A DNA stretch of 64,000 nt, taken from WHSW01 sp963821345. GTDB lineage: Bacteria; Actinomycetota; Thermoleophilia; Solirubrobacterales; 70-9. Numbering within the stretch: position 1 is the first letter of the stretch; each line of letters begins with the position of its first letter. The notes below the pieces were generated by a model. It was not told the origin of the DNA and did no database searches. It saw nothing but the letters and a program-made list of their open reading frames with translations. Where the stretch lies: contig CAWGDM010000001.1 of NCBI GenBank assembly GCA_963821345.1, positions 1,240,001 to 1,304,000 on the forward strand, in the 5' to 3' direction. The translations under genes and the position numbers were made by a program. Below are positions 34,266 to 42,969 of the stretch, piece by piece.

Positions 34266-35408
34266 GTGGCTGCGCTGACGATCCGCCCGGTGACGGGAAA
34301 AAGCGACCTGAAGCGTTTCATCGAGGTTCCGTACCACCTGCGGGCCGGCGATCCGCAGTGGGTGCCGCCGCTGCGCTTCGAGCGCCGCCAGTTCCTCGAT
34401 CGCAAGAAGAACCCGTGGTTCGAGCACGCCGAGTGCGAGCTGCTGCTCTGCGAGCGCGACGGCGAGGTGGTCGGCCGGATCAGCGCCCACATCGACCACC
34501 GCTGGGACGAGTACCAGAGCGGCAGCGACGGCATGTTCGGCTTCTTCGACGCCGTCGACGACCCGGACGTGGTCGCGGCGCTGCTCGACGCTGCGAGCGA
34601 CTGGCTACGCCAGCGCGGCCGCGAGCGGATGCTCGGGCCGATGGACTTCACCATGAACGACGAGTGCGGGATCCTGATCGAGGGGTTCGACGAGCCCTCG
34701 ATGATCCTCGAGCCCTGGCACCCGCCGTACTACTCACGGCTGATCGAGGCCCACGGGCTGACCAAGGCGATCGACCTGCTGATGTGGGAGCTGTGGTTCG
34801 GCCGGCTCAAGGAGGGCACCGAGATGCACCCGCTGATCCACGCGGCGGCGGCCAAGTCGCGCGAGGAGGGGGTCGTGCTGCGGCCGATGCGCAAGTCCGA
34901 CATGGAGGCCGAGGTCGGGCGGTTCATGGAGGTCTACAACGAGGCTTGGGGAGACAACTGGGGCTTCGTCCCGATCACCGAGGCCGAGGTCCGCTTTCAG
35001 GCCAAGAACCTGAAGCCGGTCCTGGACGAGAACTGGGCGATGATGGCCGAGCGCGACGGCGAGATCGTCGGCGCCGCGCTCACCCTGCCCGACGTCGAGC
35101 AGGCGCTGGTGAAGATGAACGGCCGCCTGCTGCCGTTCGCCTGGGTCCACTTCCTGCGCCGCAAGCGCTACATCGACCGCCTCAGGGTGTTCGCGCTCGG
35201 CGTCAAGCACGACTATCAGCACCTCGGGGTGGCCGCGGCGCTGTACGAGCGCCACGTGCAGACCGCCGCCTCGGTCGGGCCCAAGGGTGGCCACATGGGG
35301 TGGATCCTGGAGACCAACGACCCGATGAACCGGGCGATGGAGGGGATGGGCGGCACCGTGGTCCAGAAGTACCGAATTTACGAACGCCCGCTCGGGGCGT
35401 CCGCTTGA
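34266..35408 (+). CDS. large GNAT-superfamily acyltransferase
   Basis: Product of 380 residues from GTG 34266. The N-terminal half (I-E-V-P-Y-H-L-R, W-V-P-P-L-R-F-E-R-R, K-K-N-P-W-F-E-H-A-E-C-E) and C-terminal GNAT half (R-L-R-V-F-A-L-G-V-K-H-D-Y-Q-H-L-G-V-A-A-A-L, carrying the acyl-CoA pyrophosphate loop) match a widespread family annotated only as N-acetyltransferase. It lacks a signal peptide. Divergent from the alpha-oxoamine synthase gene; an N-acyltransferase acting on the amine made by that enzyme is my inference. A small membrane protein gene follows by 23 bases. Confidence 0.8.
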   Translation: MAALTIRPVTGKSDLKRFIEVPYHLRAGDPQWVPPLRFERRQFLDRKKNPWFEHAECELLLCERDGEVVGRISAHIDHRWDEYQSGSDGMFGFFDAVDDPDVVAALLDAASDWLRQRGRERMLGPMDFTMNDECGILIEGFDEPSMILEPWHPPYYSRLIEAHGLTKAIDLLMWELWFGRLKEGTEMHPLIHAAAAKSREEGVVLRPMRKSDMEAEVGRFMEVYNEAWGDNWGFVPITEAEVRFQAKNLKPVLDENWAMMAERDGEIVGAALTLPDVEQALVKMNGRLLPFAWVHFLRRKRYIDRLRVFALGVKHDYQHLGVAAALYERHVQTAASVGPKGGHMGWILETNDPMNRAMEGMGGTVVQKYRIYERPLGASA

Positions 35409-35431
35409 CAACCCCTTAGAGTAGGACCGGG

Positions 35432-35755
35432 ATGAGAGAGGACGTGCTGGAGACCGAGGCGTTCGAGATGCCCGCCCTGGACGGCGAGGAGCAGGTCGCC
35501 GAGCCGACCGCTCGTCCGCTGCCCGCCACGGTCGACCCGCGGACCGAACTCTCGGCCTGGAAGGGCGAGGCGCGCACGGTGGCGATCGCCGCCGCGGGCG
35601 GCCTGGTCGCCGGAGCGGCGACAGTGGCGCTGGCCCGCGCCACCCGCGGCGGCTCCTCGAAGCGCCCGGCGAAACGCCCCCGCGCCAAGGAGCGGCCGGT
35701 GAAGGTGCTCGCGAGCCGCTCGTTCATGGTCGACGTGCACCTGATCGACCGCTAG
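35432..35755 (+). CDS. small single-pass membrane protein
   Basis: Unrecognised 107-residue protein. An acidic N-terminus (about 45 residues) is followed by one glycine/alanine-rich hydrophobic stretch (A-I-A-A-A-G-G-L-V-A-G-A), then a strongly basic Arg/Lys/Pro tail and V-D-V-H-L-I-D-R at the end. Starts at ATG 35432 and probably belongs to the same unit as the GNAT gene. Confidence 0.55.
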   Translation: MREDVLETEAFEMPALDGEEQVAEPTARPLPATVDPRTELSAWKGEARTVAIAAAGGLVAGAATVALARATRGGSSKRPAKRPRAKERPVKVLASRSFMVDVHLIDR

Positions 35756-35796
35756 CGGGGTGTCTGATGGTGCGACGTCATCAGAGGCCCCGCTAG

Positions 35797-36750
35797 ATGC
35801 CCGGGGCTGCGCGCGGCGGCCCCGCGCCGCTCGAGGCCGACGTGCGTCCGGCGTGGCCGTTTCGGCTGCGGACCCGGATTGGCGGAGATGGGGTCGCACG
35901 GCGGCGCGGAGCGGTGCTCAGCCGGTTGCTGGCGACCCCGGGCGGGCGGGTCGTCGTCCACGTCTGGCAACCGCAGGCCGAGCGGGTCGTGTTGCGGGCC
36001 GGGCCGGCTGACCCCGGGGCCCCCGCCGATCGCGAGGCGCTGGCGCTGGCGATCGAGCGGATGCGGTTCGCGATCGGCGTCGACGAGGACCTGAGCGAGT
36101 TCGCGCGCGCGTTTCGCGGCGATCCGCTGATCGGCGAGATCATCCACCACCGGCCCTGGCACCGCCCACGCCGCCGCCCCTGGCCATGGGAGGCGCTCGC
36201 CTGGGCGGTCACCGAGCAGCTGATCGAGGCCCGCCGGGCGGCCGAGATCCAGCGCCGGGTCGTGCGCCGATGGGGCGGAAAGCTGCAACCGACCACCGAC
36301 GGCGCCTGGCTCGGCCCCGGGCCGCTGCGCGACGTGCCCTCCGCCGAGCGCGTCGCCGGGATCGCCCCGGCCGAGCTGGCGGCGATGGACCTGGCGCCCT
36401 CTCGCGCGATCGCGCTGATCCATTGCGCGCGCGAGGTCGCTCGCGGCCGGGTCGACCCCGCCGACGCCGCCGGCGACCGCCGCCTGCGCCGGATTGGTGG
36501 GATCGGACCCTGGACGCTGCAGGTGCTCGGCCTCAACGGCCGCGGGGAGCCGGATTCGCTGCCGGCCGGCGACCTCGCCTACGTCAAGCTTGTCGGCTCC
36601 CTCGCCGGGCTCGGACGCCGGGCCACGGTCGCCGAGGTCGAGGAGTACTTCGCCCCCTACGCGCCGTATCGGGGCCTCGCAGGCTCCTTCGCCCTCGCCC
36701 GCTGGCACGGCGCCGTCGCCGCCGGCCCGCCGCTGCGCCTGGCCGCCTGA
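35797..36750 (+). CDS. DNA-3-methyladenine glycosylase II family protein (AlkA-like)
   Basis: Base-excision repair glycosylase of 317 residues removing alkylated purines. The helix-hairpin-helix segment I-G-G-I-G-P-W-T-L-Q-V-L is followed by L-P-A-G-D-L-A-Y, whose aspartate is the catalytic residue of the HhH-GPD superfamily. W-A-V-T-E-Q-L-I-E forms the preceding helix. An AlkA-type N-terminal domain covers the first 110 residues. Start ATG 35797 is the first reasonable one, but the first 10 residues are not conserved-looking. Confidence 0.82.
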   Translation: MPGAARGGPAPLEADVRPAWPFRLRTRIGGDGVARRRGAVLSRLLATPGGRVVVHVWQPQAERVVLRAGPADPGAPADREALALAIERMRFAIGVDEDLSEFARAFRGDPLIGEIIHHRPWHRPRRRPWPWEALAWAVTEQLIEARRAAEIQRRVVRRWGGKLQPTTDGAWLGPGPLRDVPSAERVAGIAPAELAAMDLAPSRAIALIHCAREVARGRVDPADAAGDRRLRRIGGIGPWTLQVLGLNGRGEPDSLPAGDLAYVKLVGSLAGLGRRATVAEVEEYFAPYAPYRGLAGSFALARWHGAVAAGPPLRLAA

Positions 36751-36754
36751 ACCC

Positions 36755-37777
36755 CTACCCGCGCGCCGCCCGCTCGAGCACCGCCGCCATCAGCGCCACC
36801 TGGCGCTCGACCGAGTGCTCTGCCGCGGCGGCGCGCGCCGCCGGGTTCGGGCTCGGCATCGAGGAGGCCCGCTCGAGCGCCGCGGCGAGCGCCTCGCGGT
36901 CGGTGGGGTCGACCAGCACCCCGGCCTCGTCGGTGACGAACTCCGGCGGACCGCCGACCGTGGTCGCGACCACGCTGCGCTCCATCGCCATTCCCTCCAG
37001 GGTCGCCTGGCCGAAGGGCTCGGCCAGCGACGGCTGGCAGAGGACGTCGCAGGCGGCGATCCACGACGCGACCTGGACCTGGGGGATGCGGCCGACGACG
37101 CGGACCCCCTCGCGCCCCTCGAGCTGCGGGCGCAGCGGGCCGTCGCCGACGTAGGCGAGCCGGCCGCGGCCGAGCCGGGAAAAGGCATCGGCGAGCGCGA
37201 CGACGTTCTTGCGCTCGATCAGCGAGCCGACGCAGACGAAGGCCGGGCCGTCGCCGTCCCAGCCGACCTCCCGGCGGGCCGGCACGGCCTCCCGCGGGGA
37301 GAAGGCCTCGAGGTCGATCCCGCAGTCGGCGATCGCCAGCTTCGGCTGCGCGGCCGGGATCCGCTCGACCAGGCGGTCGGCGAGCCAGCGCGAGTTCGCG
37401 ATCACCCCGCCGGCCCTGCCGATCACCCGCCGGACCGCCGCCTCGACCCCGCGCACGGTGCCCAGGTTGGCGACGTCCTGGCCGTGGGCCATGACGACCA
37501 GCGGCGCCCCCGAGAGCCGCGAGGCGATCGCCGCCGCCGCGCCGGCCGGGAACAGCATGTGGGCGAAGATCACGTCGGGGCGCGAGCGGCGCGCGGCGGC
37601 GACCGCCTCGCGCGTGAGCCGTGCGTACTTGGTCCGCGACGCCCGCCGGTGGTCGATCGCGACGATCTCCACCTCGTGCCCCGTCCGCTCGAGCTCGCGC
37701 ACGACCGGGACCAGGAAGGCGCCGAGGTCGGGGTCCTCGGGCCCGGGCCACATCTGGGTGCAGAGCATGATGCGCAC
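36755..37777 (-). CDS. GT4 family glycosyltransferase
   Basis: Retaining GT-B enzyme of 340 residues. Motifs: D-L-G-A-F-L near the N-terminus, A-H-G-Q-D, V-G-S-L-I-E-R-K-N-V in the donor domain, and E-P-F-G-Q-A-T-L-E-G (the E-x7-E pair). No membrane segment. It is 4 bases from the end of the convergent AlkA gene and divergent from the cupin gene across 20 bases. Substrate not predictable. Confidence 0.85.
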   Translation of the reverse strand: MRIMLCTQMWPGPEDPDLGAFLVPVVRELERTGHEVEIVAIDHRRASRTKYARLTREAVAAARRSRPDVIFAHMLFPAGAAAAIASRLSGAPLVVMAHGQDVANLGTVRGVEAAVRRVIGRAGGVIANSRWLADRLVERIPAAQPKLAIADCGIDLEAFSPREAVPARREVGWDGDGPAFVCVGSLIERKNVVALADAFSRLGRGRLAYVGDGPLRPQLEGREGVRVVGRIPQVQVASWIAACDVLCQPSLAEPFGQATLEGMAMERSVVATTVGGPPEFVTDEAGVLVDPTDREALAAALERASSMPSPNPAARAAAAEHSVERQVALMAAVLERAARG

Positions 37778-37797
37778 GGTCGTGATTATCTAGGCGC

Positions 37798-38220
37798 GTG
37801 GAGTCGGGGTTCTCGCGGGCGCGGATCGAGCCGGACCCGGGCGAGCGATTCGTCGCCCTGCGGCGCCAGCTCGGCGTGACCACGTTCGGCCTCAACGAGA
37901 TCGTGCTCGAGCCCGGCCAGCGCGGCCGCATCCACCGCCATCGCCACCAGGAGGAGGTCTACCTCGTGCTCGACGGCACGCTGACGCTGGTGATCGAGGG
38001 CACCGAGAACGCGCTCGAGCGGGGCGAGCTGGCCCGCGTCGGGCCGGAGCTGCGGCGCCAGCTCGTCAACCGCGGGCCCGAGCGCCTGGTCCTGCTCGCG
38101 CTCGGCGGCGCGACCGAGCACGCGGGCCGCGACGGGCTCGCGTACCCGGACTGGGAGACGCCCGGCTCGGAAGGCCGCCCGCCGCAGGAGATCCCGCTGC
38201 CCGACGACCTGGCCAGCTGA
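37798..38220 (+). CDS. cupin domain protein
   Basis: Single cupin barrel of 140 residues from GTG 37798. Motif 1 reads R-I-H-R-H-R-H-Q-E-E-V-Y-L-V-L-D-G with three histidines and a glutamate available for metal binding; motif 2 is weaker (L-R-R-Q-L-V-N-R-G-P-E-R). TTATCT just before the start resembles a -10 box, suggesting a leaderless message. Function unknown. Confidence 0.8.
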   Translation: MESGFSRARIEPDPGERFVALRRQLGVTTFGLNEIVLEPGQRGRIHRHRHQEEVYLVLDGTLTLVIEGTENALERGELARVGPELRRQLVNRGPERLVLLALGGATEHAGRDGLAYPDWETPGSEGRPPQEIPLPDDLAS

Positions 38221-38228
38221 GCCGCGGC

Positions 38229-39230
38229 CTACTCCGGCACCTGGCCGGGCAGGAGCTCGTTCGTGAACATCTCGCCGGCGGTCGGCCGGGTCGAGATCAG
38301 CCCGCGGTCGGCGAAGAAGCCGCCGAACGCCTCCCACTCGTGGGCGTTCATGTACCCGAACGGATGCGGCCCGCCGCTGGTCAGCAGCGGCAGCGTGCGG
38401 TCGACCTCGGCCCGGGTCAACTTCGGCTCCAGCCCGTCGCCGGCCGCGAGCACCGCCGCGCTCGCCCCGGCGGGGTCGCGCTGCGCCGCCTCGGTGCCGC
38501 TCTCGAGCGCGGCGATGAACAGCCGGATCGCCTCGGGATCCTCGGCGATCCGGTCCGAGTCGGCGACCAGGACGAGCTCGTCGTAGGTCGGGATCCCCAG
38601 CCGGTCGACCGGGACCACCCGTGGGTGCAGCCCGCGCTCGGCGAGATCGACCCCCTCGACGTTCAGGAAGCCCCCCAACATCGCGTCGGCCGAGCCCGAG
38701 AGCACCGCGGGCAGCAGGTTGAGGCCGACGTCCTTCTGGTTGACGTCGTCGAGCGACATCCCCTCGCGGTCGAGGATCGCCTCCAGGTAGTCGGTCTGGT
38801 ACGGGATCCCCGCGGTCGCGATCGTCTTGCCCCGCAGGTCGGCGACGTCGGCGATCCCGGCCTCCGGCAGCGAGATCAGCGAGGTCAGCGGCTGCGACAC
38901 GAGCGCTGCGACGGCCTTCACCGGCAGTCCCTGGTCCTGGGCCAGGAGCACCTCGGGCTCGTAGGAGATCGCCAGGTCGGCGCGCCCGGCGGCGACCTGG
39001 CGGATCGGCGACGAGGGGTCGGACGGCACCTGAGGGTCGACCTCGAGCCCGGCCTCGTCGAAGTAGCCGCGGTCGAGCGCCATGAAGATCCCGGCGTGGT
39101 CGGGGTTGACGTAGAAGTCGAGCGCCAGCGACAGGCGCTCGGAGTCGCCGTGCTCGTGCTCCTGCTTCTCGCCGCACCCCGTCGCGACCACCATGGCCAG
39201 CGCGGCGGCCGCCAGGGCAACCCGCCTCAC
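38229..39230 (-). CDS. thiY: thiamine-precursor ABC transporter, substrate-binding lipoprotein (ThiY/NMT1-like)
   Basis: NMT1/THI5-like binding protein of 333 residues with lipobox V-A-T-G-C (cysteine 19), so anchored outside the membrane. Family segments: D-F-Y-V-N-P-D-H-A-G-I-F-M-A, G-Y-F-D-E-A-G-L-E-V, A-D-L-A-I-S-Y-E-P-E, L-R-G-K-T-I-A-T-A-G-I-P. The start overlaps the permease stop by four bases. The TPP riboswitch ahead of the operon indicates a thiamine-related pyrimidine ligand such as formylaminopyrimidine or HMP. Confidence 0.88.
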   Translation of the reverse strand: MRRVALAAAALAMVVATGCGEKQEHEHGDSERLSLALDFYVNPDHAGIFMALDRGYFDEAGLEVDPQVPSDPSSPIRQVAAGRADLAISYEPEVLLAQDQGLPVKAVAALVSQPLTSLISLPEAGIADVADLRGKTIATAGIPYQTDYLEAILDREGMSLDDVNQKDVGLNLLPAVLSGSADAMLGGFLNVEGVDLAERGLHPRVVPVDRLGIPTYDELVLVADSDRIAEDPEAIRLFIAALESGTEAAQRDPAGASAAVLAAGDGLEPKLTRAEVDRTLPLLTSGGPHPFGYMNAHEWEAFGGFFADRGLISTRPTAGEMFTNELLPGQVPE

Positions 39231-40003
39231 GCGGCGGCCCTTCGCTCACGCGGCGCCCACCAGGCGAGCCGGCGCTCGACCAGCGCGATGGCGCCGAAGA
39301 GGACGATCGCCAACACGGAGAGCACGAATACGGCGGCGAACACGCGCGCCGTCTGCAGCTGTCCCTGGGCGATCAGGATCAGGTGGCCGAGGCCCTCGTC
39401 GGCCCCCGACCACTCGCCGAACACGGCGCCGATCACTGAGATCACCGCCGCGATCTTCGCCCCGCTGAGCAGGAACGGCAACGCCGAGGGAATCTCGACC
39501 CGCCGCAGGGTCTGGGCCCGGCCGGCGTCCAGGGTGCGCATCATCCGCGGCAGCTCCGGGTCGACGGAGCGCAGGCCGTCGAGCGTGTTGACGGTGATCG
39601 GGAAGAAGCAGACCAGGGCGATGATCGCCAGCTTCGGGCCGAGCCCGAAGCCGAGCCAGACGACCAGGATCGGCGCGATCGCGATCACCGGCACCGTCTG
39701 CGAGGCGACAAGCAGCGGGTAGAAGGCCCGCCGCAGGGTTTCGGACAGGTGCAGGGCGACCGCGAAGGCGAAGCCCAGGACGAGCGCCAGCGCGAAGCCC
39801 AGAAGGACCTCCTGGATCGTCACCCAGGCGTCGGAGGCGAGCAGCTCGCGGTCCTCCCACAGCGACTGGGCCACGTCGCTCGGTGCCGGGATCAGGAATG
39901 GCTTGATGTTGAGCGCGTCCGCGATCAGGTCCCAGCGGGCCGCCAGCTCCCACGCCCCGAGCAGGACGGCGATCACGATCAGCGGCGGCAGCCAGCGCCT
40001 CAT
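39227..40003 (-). CDS. thiX: thiamine-precursor ABC transporter permease (ThiX-like)
   Basis: Permease of 258 residues, six hydrophobic segments, with the EAA-like cytoplasmic loop around R-T-L-D-A-G-R-A-Q-T-L-R-R-V-E-I-P-S-A-L-P. It belongs to the SsuC/TauC-like permease group used by pyrimidine-precursor transporters. Start overlaps the stop of the ATPase gene by four bases and its own end overlaps thiY by four, so the three genes are tightly coupled. Confidence 0.87.
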   Translation of the reverse strand: MRRWLPPLIVIAVLLGAWELAARWDLIADALNIKPFLIPAPSDVAQSLWEDRELLASDAWVTIQEVLLGFALALVLGFAFAVALHLSETLRRAFYPLLVASQTVPVIAIAPILVVWLGFGLGPKLAIIALVCFFPITVNTLDGLRSVDPELPRMMRTLDAGRAQTLRRVEIPSALPFLLSGAKIAAVISVIGAVFGEWSGADEGLGHLILIAQGQLQTARVFAAVFVLSVLAIVLFGAIALVERRLAWWAPRERRAAA

Positions 40004-40860
40004 TCAGGCGCCTCAACAGCGGCGCGGCTCGGCTCCGCTGCGCTCCGCCTCGCGGGCGCCCCCTGCGCCAGCGCCTCGAGCGCCCGCTCGCGCGCCGCCG
40101 TGAAGTCAGCCGCGGTCACCGCCTCCAGCCGCGGGATCGCGCGCGGGGAGGGCGAGGGGATCGTCGCCGTCGTCCGGCCGGGACGGGCGGTCAGGACCAC
40201 GACCCGGTCGCACAGATAGAGCGCCTCCTCGACGTCGTGGGTGACCAGCACGGCGGTGGCCGGCTGCGCCGCCAGCGCGCCGGCGAGCCACTCCTGCATC
40301 TCGGCGCGCGAGATCGCGTCCAGCGAGGCGAACGGCTCGTCGAGCAACAGCACCGGCTTCGCGGCCATCAGGGTGCGCAGGAAGGCGACCCGCTGGCGCA
40401 TGCCGCCGGAGAGCTCGGCCGGCCGGGTGCGCTCGAAGCCGCCGAGACCGAAGCGCTCGAACAGCGGCGCCGCCGCGTCGCGCGCAGCCTGCCGCGAGGC
40501 GCCGCGATTGCGCGGCGCCAGAGCGGCGTTGTCGAGCGCCGAGAGCCACGGAAGCAGCAGGTCGCGCTGCGGCATGTAGGCGCAGCGGGCAAGCCGCTCA
40601 GCGGGCTCACGCGCGCCCCCGATGGCGATCGCGCCGCACTCGGGCTCGACCAAGCCGGCGATCAGCTCCAGGAGCGTCGACTTGCCGCAGCCCGATGGCC
40701 CGACGACCCCGAGCAGCTCGCCGGTCGCGACGCCGAGGTCGAGCCCGTCCAGGACCTGGAGCTCGCCGAAGCGATGCCCGAGCCCGGCGATCTCGACCGC
40801 CGCGCCCGCCGCTGAAGATGTTCGAGGCTCCTCGACGGGAGCCTCAGTCGCCGTTGCCAT
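40000..40860 (-). CDS. thiZ: thiamine-precursor ABC transporter ATPase (ThiZ-like)
   Basis: ATPase of 286 residues. Walker A is G-P-S-G-C-G-K-S-T, signature L-S-G-G-M-R-Q-R, Walker B V-L-L-L-D-E-P-F-A-S-L-D, H-loop V-T-H-D. The first 24 residues are a flexible extension. First gene of the thiZXY operon; ATG 40860 directly follows the TPP riboswitch, whose conserved 3' end doubles as the ribosome-binding site. Confidence 0.88.
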   Translation of the reverse strand: MATATEAPVEEPRTSSAAGAAVEIAGLGHRFGELQVLDGLDLGVATGELLGVVGPSGCGKSTLLELIAGLVEPECGAIAIGGAREPAERLARCAYMPQRDLLLPWLSALDNAALAPRNRGASRQAARDAAAPLFERFGLGGFERTRPAELSGGMRQRVAFLRTLMAAKPVLLLDEPFASLDAISRAEMQEWLAGALAAQPATAVLVTHDVEEALYLCDRVVVLTARPGRTTATIPSPSPRAIPRLEAVTAADFTAARERALEALAQGAPARRSAAEPSRAAVEAPE

Positions 40861-40958
40861 GCTCCCTCCGCGCGCATTACCGCACAGGTTCGAAGGGTCG
40901 GCGCCGGGGTCGATGAGGCGCCATCTCAGCCCGCTCGCCCGCGAGCACCCCTGGTTTC
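40861..40958 (-). promoter_or_regulatory. TPP riboswitch (THI element) upstream of thiZXY
   Basis: Read on the minus strand the conserved THI-box blocks occur in order: CAGGGGTGCT, GGCTGAGATGG, GACCCTTCGAACCTG, GCGGTAATGC and GCGGAGGGA. The last block contains GGAGGG five bases before the thiZ ATG, so ligand-stabilised folding would mask the ribosome-binding site. The 5' end lies close behind the stop of the upstream PHP gene. Confidence 0.93.
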
Positions 40959-40969
40959 CTACCGGCAGT

Positions 40970-42942
40970 CTAGGACGAGCGCTTCAGCTTCAGCTTCTTC
41001 GAGTCCTTGCCGGCGAGACCCTGCTCGGCCGGGACCAGCTTGACCTTGGCCTTGACCTTCGCTTTGCCGTCCTCGCGCAGCTGCTTGGCGAGCTTGCCCT
41101 TCGGCTTCACGGTCAGCTTCACCTTGCCGTCCTCGTCGACGTCCTTGTGGACGGTCTTCAGGTTCTTGCCCTTCAGAGTCAGCTCACCGGGCGCGCTGGT
41201 GACCGAGAGCTTGGCGGTTCCGTGCTTCTTGTCGAGCTTCAGCTTGCCGAGCTTCAGGTTGGTCGCCTGCTCGTACCAGACCGGACTCGAGTAGACCTCG
41301 GGCCGGTTGGTGGTCGGGTCCTCGCGGATCACCTCGATCCCGTAACGCCCGGCCTGCTTCTGCTCGAAGGTGGTCGAGAAGTCGTCGCTGGTCACCCTCG
41401 CCTGGTCGACGACGGCGCCGTCGCGCAGCAGCTCGACGTCGTAGGTGCCCGGCCGCGCCGCGGACGGGCCGGCTCGCAGGACCTCGACGTCAAGCTTCAG
41501 CGACGGCCCGCTGATCGTGTCGCCGAGGATCGCGTCGCCGGTCCCGGGTGAGTGCGCTGTGACCCGGATGTCGGGTCCGTCGCTGCCGTAGAGCTTCGCG
41601 TAAGTGTGGTCGTTGTGGATCCCGTCGACGATCGCCTGCTTGGAGAGTTCGCTCGCGTAGACGACGGTTGCTCCGCGCCCGATCGGCGCCGTGGTCGCGT
41701 CGACCATGTCCGCCTTGTGCGAGTCGCTCGAGGCGACCGCGGCGACGTGGTCGCCGGCCGCCAGCCGCGCCTCGTAGAAGGCGATCGCGTCGAGCGTGAA
41801 CGGGTTGATGTTGCCGGCGATGTCGGCGGGCCCGGTCTGGACCTCGATCGCGTCCACATGCGGGTAATCGGTCTCGGCCGGGGTCCAGTCCCAGGGGCAG
41901 CCGCGGCAGAAGCTGACGAACGCCGCGTTGGACGAGGGGAAGATCGTCGGGTGGTTGACCTGGGTCCAGCCGCCGCCCTCCTGCAGGGCGGCCATCTGCG
42001 ACCCGGGCAGCGTCGTCGGCGCGATCTGGCTCATCGACGGGTAGCTGAGCACCGGGCCGCCGCGGAAGTCGGCGAAGGCGCTGGAGCCGATCGAGTTGTA
42101 GTGCCCGTGGTAGGTGGTCACCTCCGTGCCCGGGATCACCAGCTTGCCCGGGTAGCTGGGCTCGTACTTGCCGATCTCGCCCCGGCTGATGTCGTTGTTG
42201 TGGTCGACCAGCCCGATCCAGTCGAGCCCAGCGCCGCCCTGTGCGATCGGCTTGAACGCGTAGTCGAGGCTGGTCGAGACCAGGGCGTTGCCCGGCTCCT
42301 GCTCGCCGTGGGCGTGGACGTCGCCGGTGTACCAGCCGGCGTTCGGGTTCGCGACCGCACCGCTCTGGGGGACCTTGGAGTAGGGCTGGTCGGACCAGTC
42401 GGTGCTCGTCGTCGTCTCCACCGTGACCTGGAAGTTGACCGTCGGCGCCGTCAGCGCGGCCAGCCCGAGCTCGGCGGTCCAGGCCCCGGCCGGGATCGGC
42501 CCCGGCTGGTAGGCGCGGGTTGTGCGGCCCGACACGTAGGCCTTGGGATCCCCCTGGTACGTCGCCGCGTCGGAGAAGCCGTTGATGGCAATCGCCAGGT
42601 CGCGTACTGCGCTGCCGCTCCAGCCGCGGCGCTCGGGCGGGCCCGGGATCGTGTCGCCCGCGTGCAGCGGCTCGTAGACGCCCATGTCAAGCGTCGTCCC
42701 CGAGGGCCCGTCGTGGCAGTAGCGGATCCGGATCCCGGTAGTCCCGGCGGGACGTTGAAGGGGATCTGCACGTAGGCGCCCTGCTGCGCCTGGGTCACCG
42801 CGCCGACGTTGTCCTGCGGCGGCAGCGTGAAGTCGGGATCGGAGATGCCCGGCAGCGTGCAGGCGCTTGCCAGCCCGGGCAGCGCGAGCGCGCCCGCGAC
42901 CGACAGCGCGGCGCCGATGCCGACTCGTTTCACCCTGCTCAC
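40970..42942 (-). CDS. secreted CehA/McbA-type PHP-domain metallohydrolase, frameshift near 42745
   Basis: Exported protein of about 657 residues after repair. Signal peptide A-L-A-L-P-G-L-A-S-A-C at the N-terminus. One missing G near 42745 breaks the frame; restoring it gives F-N-V-P-P-G-T-T-G-I-R-I-R-Y-C-H-D and joins the two parts. Metal-site motifs of the PHP-like CehA family: G-D-V-H-A-H-G, G-L-V-D-H-N-N-D, G-T-E-V-T-T-Y-H-G-H-Y and S-S-D-S-H-K. The last ~95 residues are a lysine-rich beta-type repeat (K-L-K-L-G-K-L-K-L-D), probably a cell-surface or cell-wall-binding tail. Likely a phosphoesterase or carbamate-type hydrolase. Confidence 0.78.
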
Positions 42943-42969
42943 CCCGGGAAAGCTAGCGCGTGAGGCGAT

